Shown: positions 1 to 10,335 of the stretch, piece after piece
Position numbering within the stretch: position 1 is the stretch's first letter
Layout: each line of letters opens with the position of its first letter
Source of the DNA: Mesorhizobium sp. INR15
GTDB lineage: Bacteria > Pseudomonadota > Alphaproteobacteria > Rhizobiales > Rhizobiaceae
Assembly: GCF_015500075.1 (NCBI RefSeq)
Contig: NZ_CP045497.1
Span: 1-64,000, forward strand
Length of the DNA stretch: 64,000 bases
Direction of reading: 5' to 3'
Made by a program: the position numbers and the translations under genes
Notes under the pieces: model-generated
The model's database searches: none
Told to the model about the DNA's origin: nothing
The model's input: only the letters and a program-made list of their open reading frames with translations

Positions 1-2
1 AC

Positions 3-389
3 GTACGGGCCCGCGACGAAATCGCCGACTTGCAATTCGATGCGGAAGGCATCGACACAGACTATCCGAATATGCGCAAGTTCCTGACCGCTATCGGTGA
101 GTTCCAGGTCTACATCGCCTCCAACAGTACGAGCCTGATCAATTATGGCGAGCGCTACCGGTCCGGCGAACGCATCTCCTCGGCTTTCGTCGAGGCGACC
201 GTCAATGCCGTTATCTCCAAGCGGTTCGCCAAGAAACAGCAGATGCAATGGAGCAAAGTCGGCGCGCATCTCTTGCTGCAAACCCGCACCCAAACCCTTG
301 ACGGCTCCCTGCACTCGACCTTCCGGCAATGGTATCCAGGCATGGTCAACGACAGTCAGGAGCACAGAGTAATAGCCAGTGCCGCATGA
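3..389 (+). CDS. ISKra4-family transposase, C-terminal part (5' end outside window)
   Basis: The reading frame is open from the window's left edge to the stop at 389, so only about the last 128 residues are visible. The stretch KRFAKKQQMQWSKVGAHLLL followed by QTRTQTLDG resembles the C-terminal region of ISKra4-group DDE transposases. The TTG at base 30 is only an internal codon. The element's right end is not obvious; no clear terminal repeat was found in the following 100 bases. It borders the decayed oxidase cluster and may mark the edge of an island. Family assignment rests on recalled similarity. Confidence 0.75.
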   Translation, partial: VRARDEIADLQFDAEGIDTDYPNMRKFLTAIGEFQVYIASNSTSLINYGERYRSGERISSAFVEATVNAVISKRFAKKQQMQWSKVGAHLLLQTRTQTLDGSLHSTFRQWYPGMVNDSQEHRVIASAA

Positions 390-1025
390 CCGCCCCACAA
401 ATCCTTATGCTCCCCAATATGGTAGGCGAACTTGATCAGCGTCGACAAACGTGAACTCAGTTTCAGCGAGTCGTGAAGCCGTTGCGAAATCGTTGCGAAA
501 AATTCACAAACGGTATCTTCTTTCGGAATGCCGACAAGGCTTTGGGCGCGGCGTCGGTCATGCCATGCGAGACGAAATCCGGTATTTATGTCGCGCGGCC
601 AGCCTGTCGGCATCGAAAATTCCAGACCTTACCTGAGCCACTGAGTTCAAGTCGTCTATCCCATTTTGCCCGCTTAGCGCGCCGACCCCGGGCCACGGCA
701 CGGTGGGCTTTTTCACTATTCGACCCGTGGCGGGCTGGCACCATTGCGAAATGGTGGTGGTCGGAACGTTCGCTGCTTTCCGCGCTCTTCGGTTAAGTTG
801 ATCCAATCCGGCTGGCGGCCGACCGCGCTCGTCCAAAGCCTTGACATCAACGGCCCATTACCAACGTCGGAATCTAGCGAAACCCCCGACTAAAGTGATG
901 ATTGGCTAAGCAATTGCAGCCATGGAGGTGTGACGTTGCACCCCCTCCTGTTGAAAACAGTGGATGGGGTTTTTCGTTTTTGGGTTCTTACGAAGCCAAC
1001 TTGGACTGCGGGCCTATTTTCAAAT
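390..1025. other. Gene-poor stretch between the transposase and the decayed cytochrome c gene
   Basis: About 640 bases with only short, overlapping open frames on both strands and no recognisable protein, RNA or repeat. A GC-rich inverted motif near 925-950 could form a weak hairpin. It is probably the tail of the insertion element plus decayed sequence. Confidence 0.5.
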
Positions 1026-1940
1026 TCAAGAGGATAAATCGGCGACTGCCTTGCGATCATCATCCGTCCAATGTGAAGTTTCGTCGGAAATCACCAATCC
1101 CATTTCGCCGCCCACCCTTGCCGGCGTTGGGAGTTAGACCTGTTTTGAGGGTTTCCGCGAAGCTGTCTCTCGTATAACCGTCCTGTAGCAGTGCAAGCAC
1201 TGTGAGTGGTGGCGCTTTCCTCGGGACCGCCGCGGAATTTCCGGTGAACCTCTTGCCGCTAGTAACCGCACCGAGCGCGTTGAGCGGCGAGTGACAGGCC
1301 ACGCAATGCGTGAGGCGTTGCAAGGTAAGCGCCGCGGTTCCAGGACGCCGAATGGGACGGATCGTCGTGATAGCGATGCGGTGAGAAGAAGAGGTTCTTC
1401 CATCCAGAAACCAGAAGCCGAATATTGAAAGGGAAGATCACTCGATTGGGCGGCGTCGTGTGGGCAATCGCAGGCGTCGCCATGACGGCCGCGTAGAGAT
1501 CAACAACGTCTTGATCGCTCAATCAGCGTCAAATCATTGTAGGGGGAAGACCGGCGGTACAGATTTCCCCTTGGGCTATTGCCGTTGCTCAGCGCATCGG
1601 AAAATTGCGCGAGCGTCCAGTTTCCTATGCCGGTTTGCTTATCCGCGTGATGTTGGGCGGATAAAATGTTCCAAAACGTGTCGTACATTGGTTTGCCGCC
1701 GGGAAAGTGCCGCGCCGCTGTTTTCGTGGTCCGTGTGACACGAACCGCACCCGGCGAGACGGATTATATATGCGCCGCGGGCGGCGTCGCCCGCCAGCGC
1801 CAAGTTGCGTGGGGGTCCCGTGACGGGCTTCAAAAAAATAGGTTGCTGTGGCCAACCCCAAAAGGCGCCACCCGCGCGATCGACCATTTCCAGCGGGGCC
1901 TATATTCACCATGATGCCTCGGGCTCGAGCTATCTGACAT
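1026..1940 (-). pseudogene. Di-haem cytochrome c, multiply frameshifted
   Basis: Two haem-binding motifs are readable but in different frames: CGSCH near 1750 and CVACH near 1300. Pieces such as SDQDVVDLYAAVMATPAIAH and ALGAVTSGKRFTGN, read in order through at least five frame switches, reconstruct one periplasmic di-haem cytochrome c of about 300 residues. The probable start at 1940 overlaps the end of the ctaG remnant by 11 bases, and the stop is at 1026, so it is the last gene of the oxidase operon. The total length is a multiple of three although the interior is shifted, so the indels compensate. In life it would pass electrons from the dehydrogenase to the oxidase. As read, it cannot make a protein. 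Confidence 0.75.
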
Positions 1941-2805
1941 GGGTGCGACTGTTTTCCCCAACATACGCGACAATGCCCAGATGGTGCTGCCGAGATAGAC
2001 GAAAGACGCAGGGATGCACATCAGCACGCCGGCCAGTAACCTGGTCGTCAAGCCCATTGCCGGAATAGGCAGCGTAAAGCGGATGAGGAGCAAACATAAT
2101 CAACGCCGAAAGGAAACGAGCCTTGTATTGCGACCAATGAGACGAGGACGACCGCCATTGCTGGGCTGAGGCGTCGCTTGCCACTGGGTGAGTACCACGC
2201 GCCAGAAAAACGTGGCGGCCACAAAAGCGTGACGTGTTCACAAACGTGGACGGCTTCTGTTGCAAGAGCCCAATCATAGGCCGCTGGAATGTGCCAGAAC
2301 ACATCGTGACAACGAAGAAGCCTGCGGCTATCCAGGCGGCAACCTCCTTGTGGGCTGCTTGTTTCATGCCCCGGGGAATGCGGCGATTGCCTGCCCCGAT
2401 ATAACGCCTGGTGAAATTTGGAAACGCTCGCAAAATGACAAGATGGCTATTCGAATATAGCGCAGGAGCGGCGCAACCGCGAGAATGAGCAGCAGATGTT
2501 GAAACATGTGGGACCGAAAACAGCTCTTCCGAAAGCGCGTCGACACGGTGACAGAAGTGCTAAAACAAGAGCTAGAACAGCAGCAAAAAACGCCAGCACC
2601 CTAGGCTTGCTGACCGCCCAATTTCGGATGTCGGCTGAGAGCATTGTCACGACCCCGTCAGATACAGCGCCATCAGAATGGCAATCAGCGTCTCCACCAG
2701 TGGATCTCCAAACCATGAAGTCCAGAGGGCCGAGCCGGATTCGCGAGCAAATGCGGGGCTGGCGATTCCCGCCACTGCCGCAGTCAGAAAAAGGGGACGA
2801 CGCAT
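1930..2805 (-). pseudogene. ctaG: CtaG-type (caa3_CtaG) cytochrome oxidase assembly protein, frameshifted
   Basis: The start at 2805 opens a signal-like N-terminus (MRRPLFLTAAVAGIASPAFA). Blocks that look like the caa3_CtaG membrane family follow in shifting frames: WAVSKPRVLAFFAAVLALVL near 2600, SHMFQHLLLILAVAPLL near 2480, WHIPAAYDWALATEAVHVCE near 2280 and PASFVYLGSTIWALSRML near 2000. This polytopic protein is needed to build copper-containing caa3 oxidases. It lies between the small membrane protein and the di-haem cytochrome c. At least four frame switches break it, yet the overall length is a multiple of three. Family assignment is fairly firm; function is lost unless the indels are sequence errors. 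Confidence 0.75.
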
Positions 2806-3236
2806 GGCGAGACCAGATAAGGGACGAGCAGCGCGAACAGAACGGCGCGGCGAGAAAGATGGAACTCGAAACAAGGCCGCAAAGCCCAAGGAATCGGGTT
2901 CGGCCAGCCCCCGCCGTCAAATGCCTCATGATGGTCACCGGGGAGCTTCCGCTCGAGTAAGCCGCCATGTTCGGTGCGCGGAGAACAATCCAAAGAGACA
3001 GATTGCCCACTGCAATCACCGCGATGATTGCAGGTGGGCACAGTGAGGAACGGTATGGATCGCAGCGGCGGGGGCTTTAGGGCAACGATCGCCGTTTAGA
3101 AAATATGAAACCAGCAATTGCAATAGCCACGCTCCCGGTGCCGCGAAAAGCCCCGCCAGGACCAGACGGTAAGGCGCGACATGGCGCAGAGGCGCAGGGT
3201 GCTGAACTCGCTTGCAAGGGGGTGCAGCGCGCTCAT
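2784..3236 (-). pseudogene. Small membrane protein of the oxidase operon, frameshifted
   Basis: Begins at ATG 3236, which overlaps the coxC stop (ATGA). Readable pieces include VAPYRLVLAGLFAAPGAWLL near 3150 and GNLSLWIVLRAPNMAAY near 2980, and it ends in LLVPYLVSPCVVPFF. The segments are hydrophobic and suggest about four membrane helices in some 150 residues. A comparable protein of unknown role often follows subunit III in such gene sets, as far as I recall. At least two compensating frame changes interrupt it. Its end overlaps the ctaG start by about 20 bases. Confidence 0.55.
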
Positions 3237-3839
3237 GAGATTGAGGGACCAACATAGGCGGTGATGAAGACAACGATCCATACCACATCGACGAAGTGCC
3301 AGTAGAGCGCCGCCAAGTGCGATCATGCTCGTGATGCACCGCCCCTGAACCGGCCCATAAGCGTCCAGACCAGAAGCATCGTCAGGGATCAGTAGTCCCA
3401 CCGCGACGTGCGCCATATGCACGCCCGGTGAGAATGAAGAACGCGGAGCTATATGCACTGGTCGAGAGCACGATGCCTTTTTCCCGCCCATTCGAAGGCC
3501 TGAATGATGATGAAGGCGGAGCCAAGGATTATCGTCCCTGCCAGCCGCAGCGCAATCTGAGGCTGTTTCCCGGTCTGCCGGAATTGGCTTTGGCCCCAGG
3601 CGACCACGAAGCTGCTGGCGACCAAGATAACGGTGTTGGGGATCACGAGCTTCAGGCTCGGCGGTCCCGATGGCGGCCAGGGACCGGTCTGCTGCGAGCC
3701 GAGATAGACGTAGCTGAAAATCAGATAGACAAACAGGATTGCCTCGGTCGCGGATGAGGCAGGCCATTCCCCACCACGCGGTGGAAACAGTTCCGGACCC
3801 GCCAACCGGTAGTGTTTCGCTGGCTGTTCGGTCAGTCAT
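3233..3839 (-). pseudogene. coxC: Cytochrome c oxidase subunit III, frameshifted
   Basis: Starts at ATG 3839, overlapping the coxA stop, and ends at TGA 3233, overlapping the next start. The N-terminus (MTDRTASETLPVGG) is in one frame. The core, with ATEAILFVYLIFSYVYLGSQ and AFEWAGK, is in a second. HMAHVAVGLLIPDDASG and HFVDVVWIVVFITAYVG require further shifts. These are typical subunit III helices. The span is 607 bases, one more than a multiple of three. It would complete the aa3 core with coxA and coxB. Confidence 0.8.
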
Positions 3840-5783
3840 GGATTTCGACCTCTTCCAATGCCGCGTTGTGGCTCCGGCGTCAGCCATAGTGCCAGAACGC
3901 CGAATTCGCATACGGCGCCAAGGGCGACCAACCAGATGACTTGCGCCAACAAACCGAAAAACAACCCCGTCATGCCGACCGAGAGCAAGAACGGCAGAAT
4001 GCTATCACCGGGCATCTTCAATACGACATTGGGCTCGGCATCGAGCGGTGTCACACCGATTGTCTCCCTTGCCTTTATCCAGGACCATTCCGTCACGAAC
4101 GGCATCGCCGATTATCGACCTCTCTTCGGTCTCCTTTAAGGCGATCCTCCCACAGCGGATAACGCGAGGCGACTTGAGGAATCGTCGCAAAATTATAGAC
4201 AGGCGGCGGAGACGTGGTCGCCCATTCAAGGGTTGGTGCGTCCCATGGGTTGTCGCCTGCCGGCGCACCGGATTTGAGACTTTTTGCAACGTTGATCAGG
4301 AATAGAAAAACACCCACGGCGAAGACAAACGCGCCGAGGGTCGACAACATGTTCAACCATCCGACGCCCATGTCCGCTGGATAGGTATAGATACGTCGAG
4401 GCATGCCCATCAGACCAGTTACATGCATGGGAAAGAACGCGGCGTTGAACCCGATGAACATGGTCCAGAAGGTCCATTTGCCCAGCCGCTCGTCCATCAT
4501 CCTGCCGCTCATTTTGGGAACCAGAAATGCAGCCCGCCGACGACCGGGAAGACATTTATCCCGAGCAAAACGTAGTGGAGATGAGCGACGATAAAGTAGG
4601 TGTCGGTCAATTGCCAGTCGAGTGCGACCGATGCCGTCATGGAAGCCCGAAACCCCGCCGATGACGGAACAGCATGATAAAGCCGGTGAAGAAAAGGAAT
4701 GGCGGTTGTGAATTGAAGTTTTGCCCGTCCAGGATGGTTGCGATCCAGGCGAACACGGCGATCGCGCTGGGAATTGCGATGATGAAACTCGCTGCACTGA
4801 AGAACGACAGGGACATTACCGGAAGCCCTGTCGCGAACATGTGATGTACCCACACGCCGAAGCCCAGGATCATCGTCGCCACGGTCGAGATCGCGACCAA
4901 CGTATAGCCAACCAGTGGTCGACGGCAGAAGACCGGGAGTGCGTCGGAAACGATGCCCCATTTGCTGGCAGGACAAGCGCATAGACCCAGGGGTGGCCCA
5001 AATATCCAGAACAGGTGCTGCCAAAGCAAAGGCTGACCGCCGCCTTTAACGTCAAAGAAATGGGTGCCATATCGACGATCGAGCCAGAGCATGCGCAGGC
5101 GAGGCTGACCGCTGGAACCGCGAGCAAATTTGCAGCCGAGGCCGTGAGCGTGCCCCAGACAAGTATCGGCAGCCGGTTGACGGACATTCCGGGCGCACGA
5201 CATCTCAGAAGCGTCACGATGAAATTCGCTGAACCCACCACGGTTGAAATGCCGAGAAAGACCAGTCCAAGCGCAAACACGTCCATGTTGATGCCTGGGT
5301 CGTATTCGAGGCTCGTGTTTGGCACGTATGCGAACCAGCCACCATTTGGCGCCTGACCAAGCGGAAAGCTGATGTAGAGGAAAATGCCCGCAAACAGAAA
5401 AACCCAATAGCTCAAGGCATTCAGTCGCGGAAAAGCCATGTCGCGCGAACCCAGCATCAGCGGCCAGAGGTAGTTGGAAAAACCCGACAGCATCGGCAAT
5501 GCATAGAGGAACATCATGGTCGTGCCATGCATCGAGAAAAGCTGGTTGTAGGCATCCGGCGATAGGAATTTTCAGGTCCGGCTGCGCCAACTGGACCCGC
5601 ATCGCCAGCGCTTCGATCCCGCCGATCACCAGGAAGAAAAACGCTGTGCACAGATACCGAATTCCGATGGTCTTGTGATCAACGGTTGCCAACCAGCCGT
5701 ACAGACCGGGAGCTGTTTTCCCAGATATCGAGCAGTTTCTGGCGCGTGGAGGTAACTTCCATATTGGGCTGGACGGTGGTCAT
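3836..5783 (-). pseudogene. coxA: Cytochrome c oxidase subunit I, multiply frameshifted
   Basis: Starts at ATG 5783, sharing ATGA with the end of coxB, and stops at 3836 within the coxC start. Subunit I landmarks appear in several frames: ATVDHKTIGIRYLCTAFFFL near 5690, MHGTTMMFLYALPMLSGFSN near 5530, TDTYFIVAHLHYVLLGINVF near 4600 and NAAFFPMHVTGLMGMPRRIY near 4430. A C-terminal extension with extra hydrophobic segments (GMTGLFFGLLAQVIWLVALG) follows. The length of about 649 codons fits extended alphaproteobacterial subunit I. The net length is one base off frame and at least five shifts are needed, so no catalytic core is made as read. An unrelated intact subunit I gene lies at 54812-56407. 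Confidence 0.85.
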
Positions 5784-6769
5784 TTCAGCCCCTCCAGATA
5801 GGTGGTGACGTCGTCGATCTCACTGGCGAGCATATGGAGTTCCGGCATCTTTTACGCCCGGCTTGATGGTCTGCGTGTTGTTGATCCATTTTGCCAGATT
5901 GGCGGGCGTATTGGTCATCAGACCTGAAGCGATCGTCTCGCGGTCTCCGAAATGCGACAGGTCAGGTCCTAGAATGCCTCCGGCGGAGTACCCCTTATCG
6001 TGTGGCAGGCAGCGCAGCGCACCAGGAATGTCTTAAGGCGCGGATCATCCCCTGATCCTGCGGTTGCAGAAGCTGGCCGGTCCCACCAAGCCTCGAAATC
6101 GGGTTTCGACAGCACGCGCACATTGAACGCCATGTTGGCATGCTGGAGACCGCAGAATTCGCTGCATTGACCGCGAAAGTCGCCGACCTTGTCAGCCTGG
6201 AGCCAGGTGACATTGGTGCGCGACGGGATCATATCCATCTTGCCGCCAAGCTTCGGCACCCAGAAGGAATGGATGACATCCTTGGAGGTGAGATTTATCT
6301 GGACCGGCACGCCCACGGGGATCACAAGTTGGTTGGCGGTGATGAATTCGCGCGCAGGATTTGACGATCGATATTTGACTGCCCACCACCATTCCTGGCC
6401 GATGACATCAATGCTGAGCGCGCTGGCCTGTGCCGGCTGACTGATCGAACTCACCGTAAGGAGCGTCCATACTGCCGAGCCAACGAGAAAGACTGTCGAA
6501 ATTGCTACGCCAAATCCGATCCATCGAATGGCCGTACGATCATTGACCGGCGTTATCGCGAGATCGTGCGCCCGCCGTCCGCGCCATAGGGCCACGACAA
6601 GCAACACGCCGACAACAATGCAGACCGCGATCGAAATTGCCGTGAGGCCGAGGCCAAGGCTGGCAATGGCTCCAGCAATCGGGCTTGTCGCGTCGAGATA
6701 GCCGAGTGGAGACCCGCTGCAACCGGAAAGCGCAACGGTGAACAAAAAGAGAGACGCCACGCGCCTCAT
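5780..6769 (-). pseudogene. coxB: Cytochrome c oxidase subunit II with fused cytochrome c domain, frameshifted near the 3' end
   Basis: The first about 260 codons are intact: a lipoprotein-like signal (FTVALSGCSG), two membrane helices, the CuA domain with HSFWVPKL and CSEFCGLQHANM, and the haem motif CAACH of a C-terminal cytochrome c domain. This makes it caa3-type. Near 5990 the frame shifts into a stop at 5969. The correct continuation (SHFGDRETIASGLMTNTP, LAKWINNTQT) lies in another frame, and a second shift near 5855 restores the original frame up to TGA 5780. The total of 990 bases is exactly 330 codons, so the indels compensate. The start overlaps the stop of the upstream cytochrome c gene (ATGA). 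Confidence 0.85.
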
Positions 6770-7305
6770 TGCTTTTGTCCCGCCGGGGCTCCCTGTCCCT
6801 GGTCAGCCGCCGCTTGCTGCTTGCCGTCACCCGACGAGGCGCTGAATGTACCGCCCAACGACTGCAGATAAGCGACCAGTTGCCACAAGCTTTGGGGAGG
6901 CAGAGCGTTACCCCAAGCCGGCATTCCTTGAGGGCGCCCCTCGTAAATGCTCTTGTAGACATCTATCGGGGTGCCGCCATAACGCCAGGCCGTGTCCGTG
7001 AGATCCGGTCCCATCCCACCCTTGGCTTTATAGCCATGACAACCCGCACAGTTCATCGACGTGAAGAGTTTCTTGCCTTCCTGGACAGAGTTAGGATCGT
7101 TAGCCAATGGATTCGCGGTGCTGGCACTCAGAGTCGGCGACCTACCCGCGCTCAAGCCCAGGGGGACAACCGCGGCAATTCCTTCCGGATAGGCGACGTC
7201 TATTCGATTCTGCGACTGCCTCTGTGTCATAATCAGCCATCCCGTCGCGCCTGCGCCGACAGCCAGGAGGATGAGCACGGCGATAAGAATGCGACCGAGT
7301 GACAT
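6766..7305 (-). CDS. Membrane-anchored mono-haem cytochrome c, partner of the PQQ alcohol dehydrogenase
   Basis: A protein of 179 residues. It has an N-terminal hydrophobic anchor (RILIAVLILLAVGAGATGWL), the haem motif CAGCH near residue 100 within FTSMNCAGCHGYKAKGGMGP, and a likely axial Met in GRPQGMPAWG. It ends in a Gln/Ala-rich tail. I chose ATG 7305 because an AGGA sequence sits about 8 bases upstream and the frame above it is only the shadow of the dehydrogenase tail. It begins 16 bases after the dehydrogenase stop and overlaps coxB by four bases, so it probably carries electrons from the dehydrogenase to CuA or the fused cytochrome domain of coxB. It is the last intact gene before the decayed oxidase. 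Confidence 0.9.
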   Translation of the reverse strand: MSLGRILIAVLILLAVGAGATGWLIMTQRQSQNRIDVAYPEGIAAVVPLGLSAGRSPTLSASTANPLANDPNSVQEGKKLFTSMNCAGCHGYKAKGGMGPDLTDTAWRYGGTPIDVYKSIYEGRPQGMPAWGNALPPQSLWQLVAYLQSLGGTFSASSGDGKQQAAADQGQGAPAGQKQ

Positions 7306-7321
7306 GGCGAATTCCTGGCGG

Positions 7322-9149
7322 TTACTGCTGCTGAGTGGCCGCTCCAACGGGGATAGGAGTGGCGTCGGCCGCTGTCTTGACTGTGTCGCCATCGACGGAA
7401 AAAACATAGATCGTATTGCCGCGCGGCAGGAAGCCAGGCCGCTCCTTCTGCACCATCGCGGCACCTCCCACTCCGGCGGCAACAGCCACATACTGCCGGT
7501 TATCAGGCCCAATATAGGTGATCGGCTGTCCAATGATGCCCGAGCCGAGTTTTTTGCGACCAAAGAACTTTGCCCGTCCACGCGTCTAGCGCGCGGAACC
7601 ATCCATCCGTGGTGCCGTAAAAGATGAGATTGCTCGCCGTGGCAATGACGCCACTCATGACCATGAATTTCTCTGGGACTTCCCAGATCTTCTTGCCATG
7701 AGCTGGGTCCCAGGCGATCAGGCCGCCCCAGTTTCCATCGGGGCCGTCCACTGAAAACCGCTCCATCTCCATGCCATCATAGGGCGTACCGGAAATGTAG
7801 GAGACTTCGTGGTCCGTCAGGCCCATACAGATGTTGAACACACCGACATAGAGTAAGCCGGTGTTCGGACTGAAGGCCGGCGGCTCCCAGTCCTTCTGCC
7901 CTATGTCGGGTGGACAGACCCTGTCGATCTTCACACCGGGCTTGGGCTCGCGGGCCGGATCTACGATCGGCCGTCCAGCCTTCTTGTCGAAGCCGGTGGA
8001 CCAGTTCTGATAGGCAAAAGTATTGGCCAGCAGCACTTCGCCGGTGTTGCGGTCGATCGTGTAGGCATACGTGTTGCGGTCGAAATGCACCAGAGTCTGA
8101 CGCATCTTGCCGTCGATCGGCATGTCAAGCAGAACCGCTTCGTTGACGCCGTCATAGTCCCATTGGTCATGCGGGGTGAACTGATAGGCCCACTTGGCCA
8201 TTCCGGTCTCTGGATCCCGCGCGAACATCGCGCTGGTCCACAAGTTGTCGCCGGGACGCTGGGCCGGCACGCGGGGACCAGGATTGCTGGTGCCATAGTA
8301 AATTGTCTTGGTCTTTTCGTCATAGGACACGAACCCCCATGAAGCACCGGCACCCGTGTTCCAGGCGTCCACTGGCCAGGTTTTGATCCCCAGGTCCTTA
8401 CCCTTCATCCAGTCGTAATAGGGTTTGAAACTGTCGCCGATACGGACATCCGTGTCCGGGCCGACAGCGTGCGCGCGCCAGATTTCCTTCCCGGTGCCGA
8501 CATCCAGGGCGGCCAACCACCCATTGACGCCCATCTCACCGCCGGAGTTGCCGACGAATACTTTGCCGTCGGCGGCAAAGGCCGATTGGGTCATGGTCAC
8601 GCCATGTTCCAAGCTATCCAAGGCCGTCCGCCAGACCTCTTTTCCTGTCGACGCATCAACAGCGACAGTGTGGTCGTCGAGGAGATTGTAGATCAATTTA
8701 CCGTCGGCATAAGCCCAACCCCGAAGAACGGCATCGCAGCAGGCCTTGCCAATTGCCTGGGGGGAAGGATTGGGGTCGAACTTCCACTTGATCGAAGGTC
8801 CCGGCTTCGAAAGATCAAGCGCATAGGCCGTGTTGGGATAGGGCGAAACTACATACATCGTATCGCCTACTACCAGCGGCGCGCCCTCATGACCGTATTG
8901 CGTGCCGTCCGAGAATGTCCAGGCCACCTTCAGCTTGCCAACATTATCGGGGGTTATTTCTTTAAGAGGGCTAAACCGGGTGTTCGCATAATCGCGTGCC
9001 TGACTTGTCCATTCGCCGGGCTTGCCGGCGCCGGCAAAATTTGCCGTGGCGTCCGAGTACGATTTTGGTATCCCCGCCGTAGGTGCTGATTGCGCTTGTC
9101 CCGACCCTGTCATGGCAGCTAAAGCCGCTATGGTCAGTAGAATGCGCAT
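7322..9149 (-). pseudogene. xoxF: PQQ-dependent alcohol dehydrogenase, XoxF-like (lanthanide type), with a late frameshift
   Basis: A quinoprotein with a Sec signal peptide (LLTIAALAAMTGSGQAQSAP). It has the vicinal Cys pair in GKACCDAV (about residues 137-138), the beta-propeller tryptophan motifs and the active-site block TPHDQWDYDGVNE. The Asp pair at about 331 and 333 (D-Y-D) matches lanthanide-dependent XoxF enzymes; calcium MxaF has Ala at the second position. This points to periplasmic oxidation of methanol or another primary alcohol. An A6 run (T6 on the plus strand near 7549-7555) shifts the frame after VLWSQK and gives a stop at 7503. Removing one A restores GSGIIGQPITYIG through to the stop at 7322, for about 608 residues. 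The last 70 residues are therefore lost as read. The single homopolymer change may be a sequencing error or a recent mutation. Confidence 0.85.
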
Positions 9150-9210
9150 GCAACCCTCCCCGCCTTTTCGGATTAACGCCGTGTGGCCTGAACGGTTGCA
9201 TGCGTTTTTG

Positions 9211-10335
9211 CTATTTTGAGGGAGGTTGTTGGGCTATGCGGCGATAGACGAACGGGCTGATGTCTTTCTCGCCCGGCACAGCCCCTGACACGGCATTCCT
9301 GACCAATATTTCCATACGGGAATGGATGACCGATTTTACGCAAGCCGGGTCTGTTGCCGCGGCATCCCCCGCGATTGCCATCGCTTGGCAGCGACAGCCG
9401 CCCCAATCGATTTCGCGCCGATCGCAAGTGCGACAAGGCTCCTGCATCCAGTCGACGCCGCGAAACGCATTGAATGCCGGCGAGTCGCGCCAGATTTCCA
9501 TGAGGCCGCGGGACCCGAATCGCTCGAAGGAGAGCGACGGTATCGTCTCCGCTGCATGGCATGGAAGCACCGTGCCGTCGGGTGTGACAATGAATGCGTC
9601 GCGCGCCCAGCCCCCCATACACGGCTTCGGAAAGGTGGCGAAATAGTCTGGGGTGACGAAGTCAATGTTCATGATGCCCGCCAGCCGCTCGCGCGCCGTC
9701 GCCACGATGTCGACCTGCCTGTCGACCGCAGCGCGATCAGGCATCAATGCACCGCGGTTGGTCAACGCCCATCCGGCGTATTGTACATTGGCGATCTCGA
9801 GGCGCTCGGCATCAAGCGAAAGTGCAAGTTCAATGAATCCCGGCACCTCTTCGATATTGTGGCGGTGGATGGGTGCGTTGATGGTCAACGGCAAGCCCGC
9901 CGCACGAGCGCGTCGCGCGGTGGCGAGCTTCTTCTCGTGGCTACCCCGATGATTGCCGATACGCTCTGTGGTCTCCGGTCTCGCACCCTGAAAACTGAGT
10001 TGCAGATGGTCGAGCCCAGCTTCAGCAAATGCCTCGATGCGGCCATCGGCAATGCCGACGCCCGCAGTGATTAGGTTGGTATAAACGCCTTGGGCGGAAA
10101 GCCTGGCTATGATCTGCTCGAGATCCCGGCGCAGCGTTGGCTCACCGCCTGACAAATGTACCTGAAGAACGCCAAGTTCGGCGGCCTGCTCGAACAGCTC
10201 CAGCCAGGTCCGCGTATCGAGTTCGCGATTAGCCTTCAGCAGTTCGACCGGGTTAGAGCAATAGGGGCATTGCAGGGGGCAGCGATGTGTTAGTTCCGCT
10301 AACATGCCGATAGGAGGTAGGAGGGGTGCGCTCAT
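9211..10335 (-). CDS. pqqE: PqqE, radical SAM enzyme joining Glu and Tyr of PqqA
   Basis: A protein of 374 residues. The N-terminal radical SAM motif CPLQCPYC (CxxxCxxC) lies in ELTHRCPLQCPYCSNP, and HLSGGEP is the SAM-binding glycine motif. The C-terminal SPASM-type cysteines include CMGG, CHAAE, CRTCDRREIDWGGCRCQA and a late Cys in DPACVKS, for auxiliary Fe-S clusters. PqqE forms the C-C bond between the conserved Glu and Tyr of PqqA. The start MSAPLLPPIG at 10335 overlaps the pqqD stop (ATGA), so the two are translationally coupled. It is followed 61 bases later by the PQQ alcohol dehydrogenase. Confidence 0.96.
   Translation of the reverse strand: MSAPLLPPIGMLAELTHRCPLQCPYCSNPVELLKANRELDTRTWLELFEQAAELGVLQVHLSGGEPTLRRDLEQIIARLSAQGVYTNLITAGVGIADGRIEAFAEAGLDHLQLSFQGARPETTERIGNHRGSHEKKLATARRARAAGLPLTINAPIHRHNIEEVPGFIELALSLDAERLEIANVQYAGWALTNRGALMPDRAAVDRQVDIVATARERLAGIMNIDFVTPDYFATFPKPCMGGWARDAFIVTPDGTVLPCHAAETIPSLSFERFGSRGLMEIWRDSPAFNAFRGVDWMQEPCRTCDRREIDWGGCRCQAMAIAGDAAATDPACVKSVIHSRMEILVRNAVSGAVPGEKDISPFVYRRIAQQPPSK

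Noticed and set aside
356..836. Two minus-strand frames of 85 and 92 codons after the first transposase
   Set aside because: No domain, no ribosome-binding site and no similarity I could recognise; overlapping plus-strand frames are equally open.
902..990. A possible riboswitch or small RNA around a GC-rich inverted repeat
   Set aside because: The pairing is short and imperfect, no known RNA consensus fits, and there is no downstream gene on that strand.
3096..3911. A 271-codon minus-strand frame as a single protein
   Set aside because: Only its first residues and a short middle piece belong to subunit III; the rest is out-of-frame translation of coxC and the next gene.
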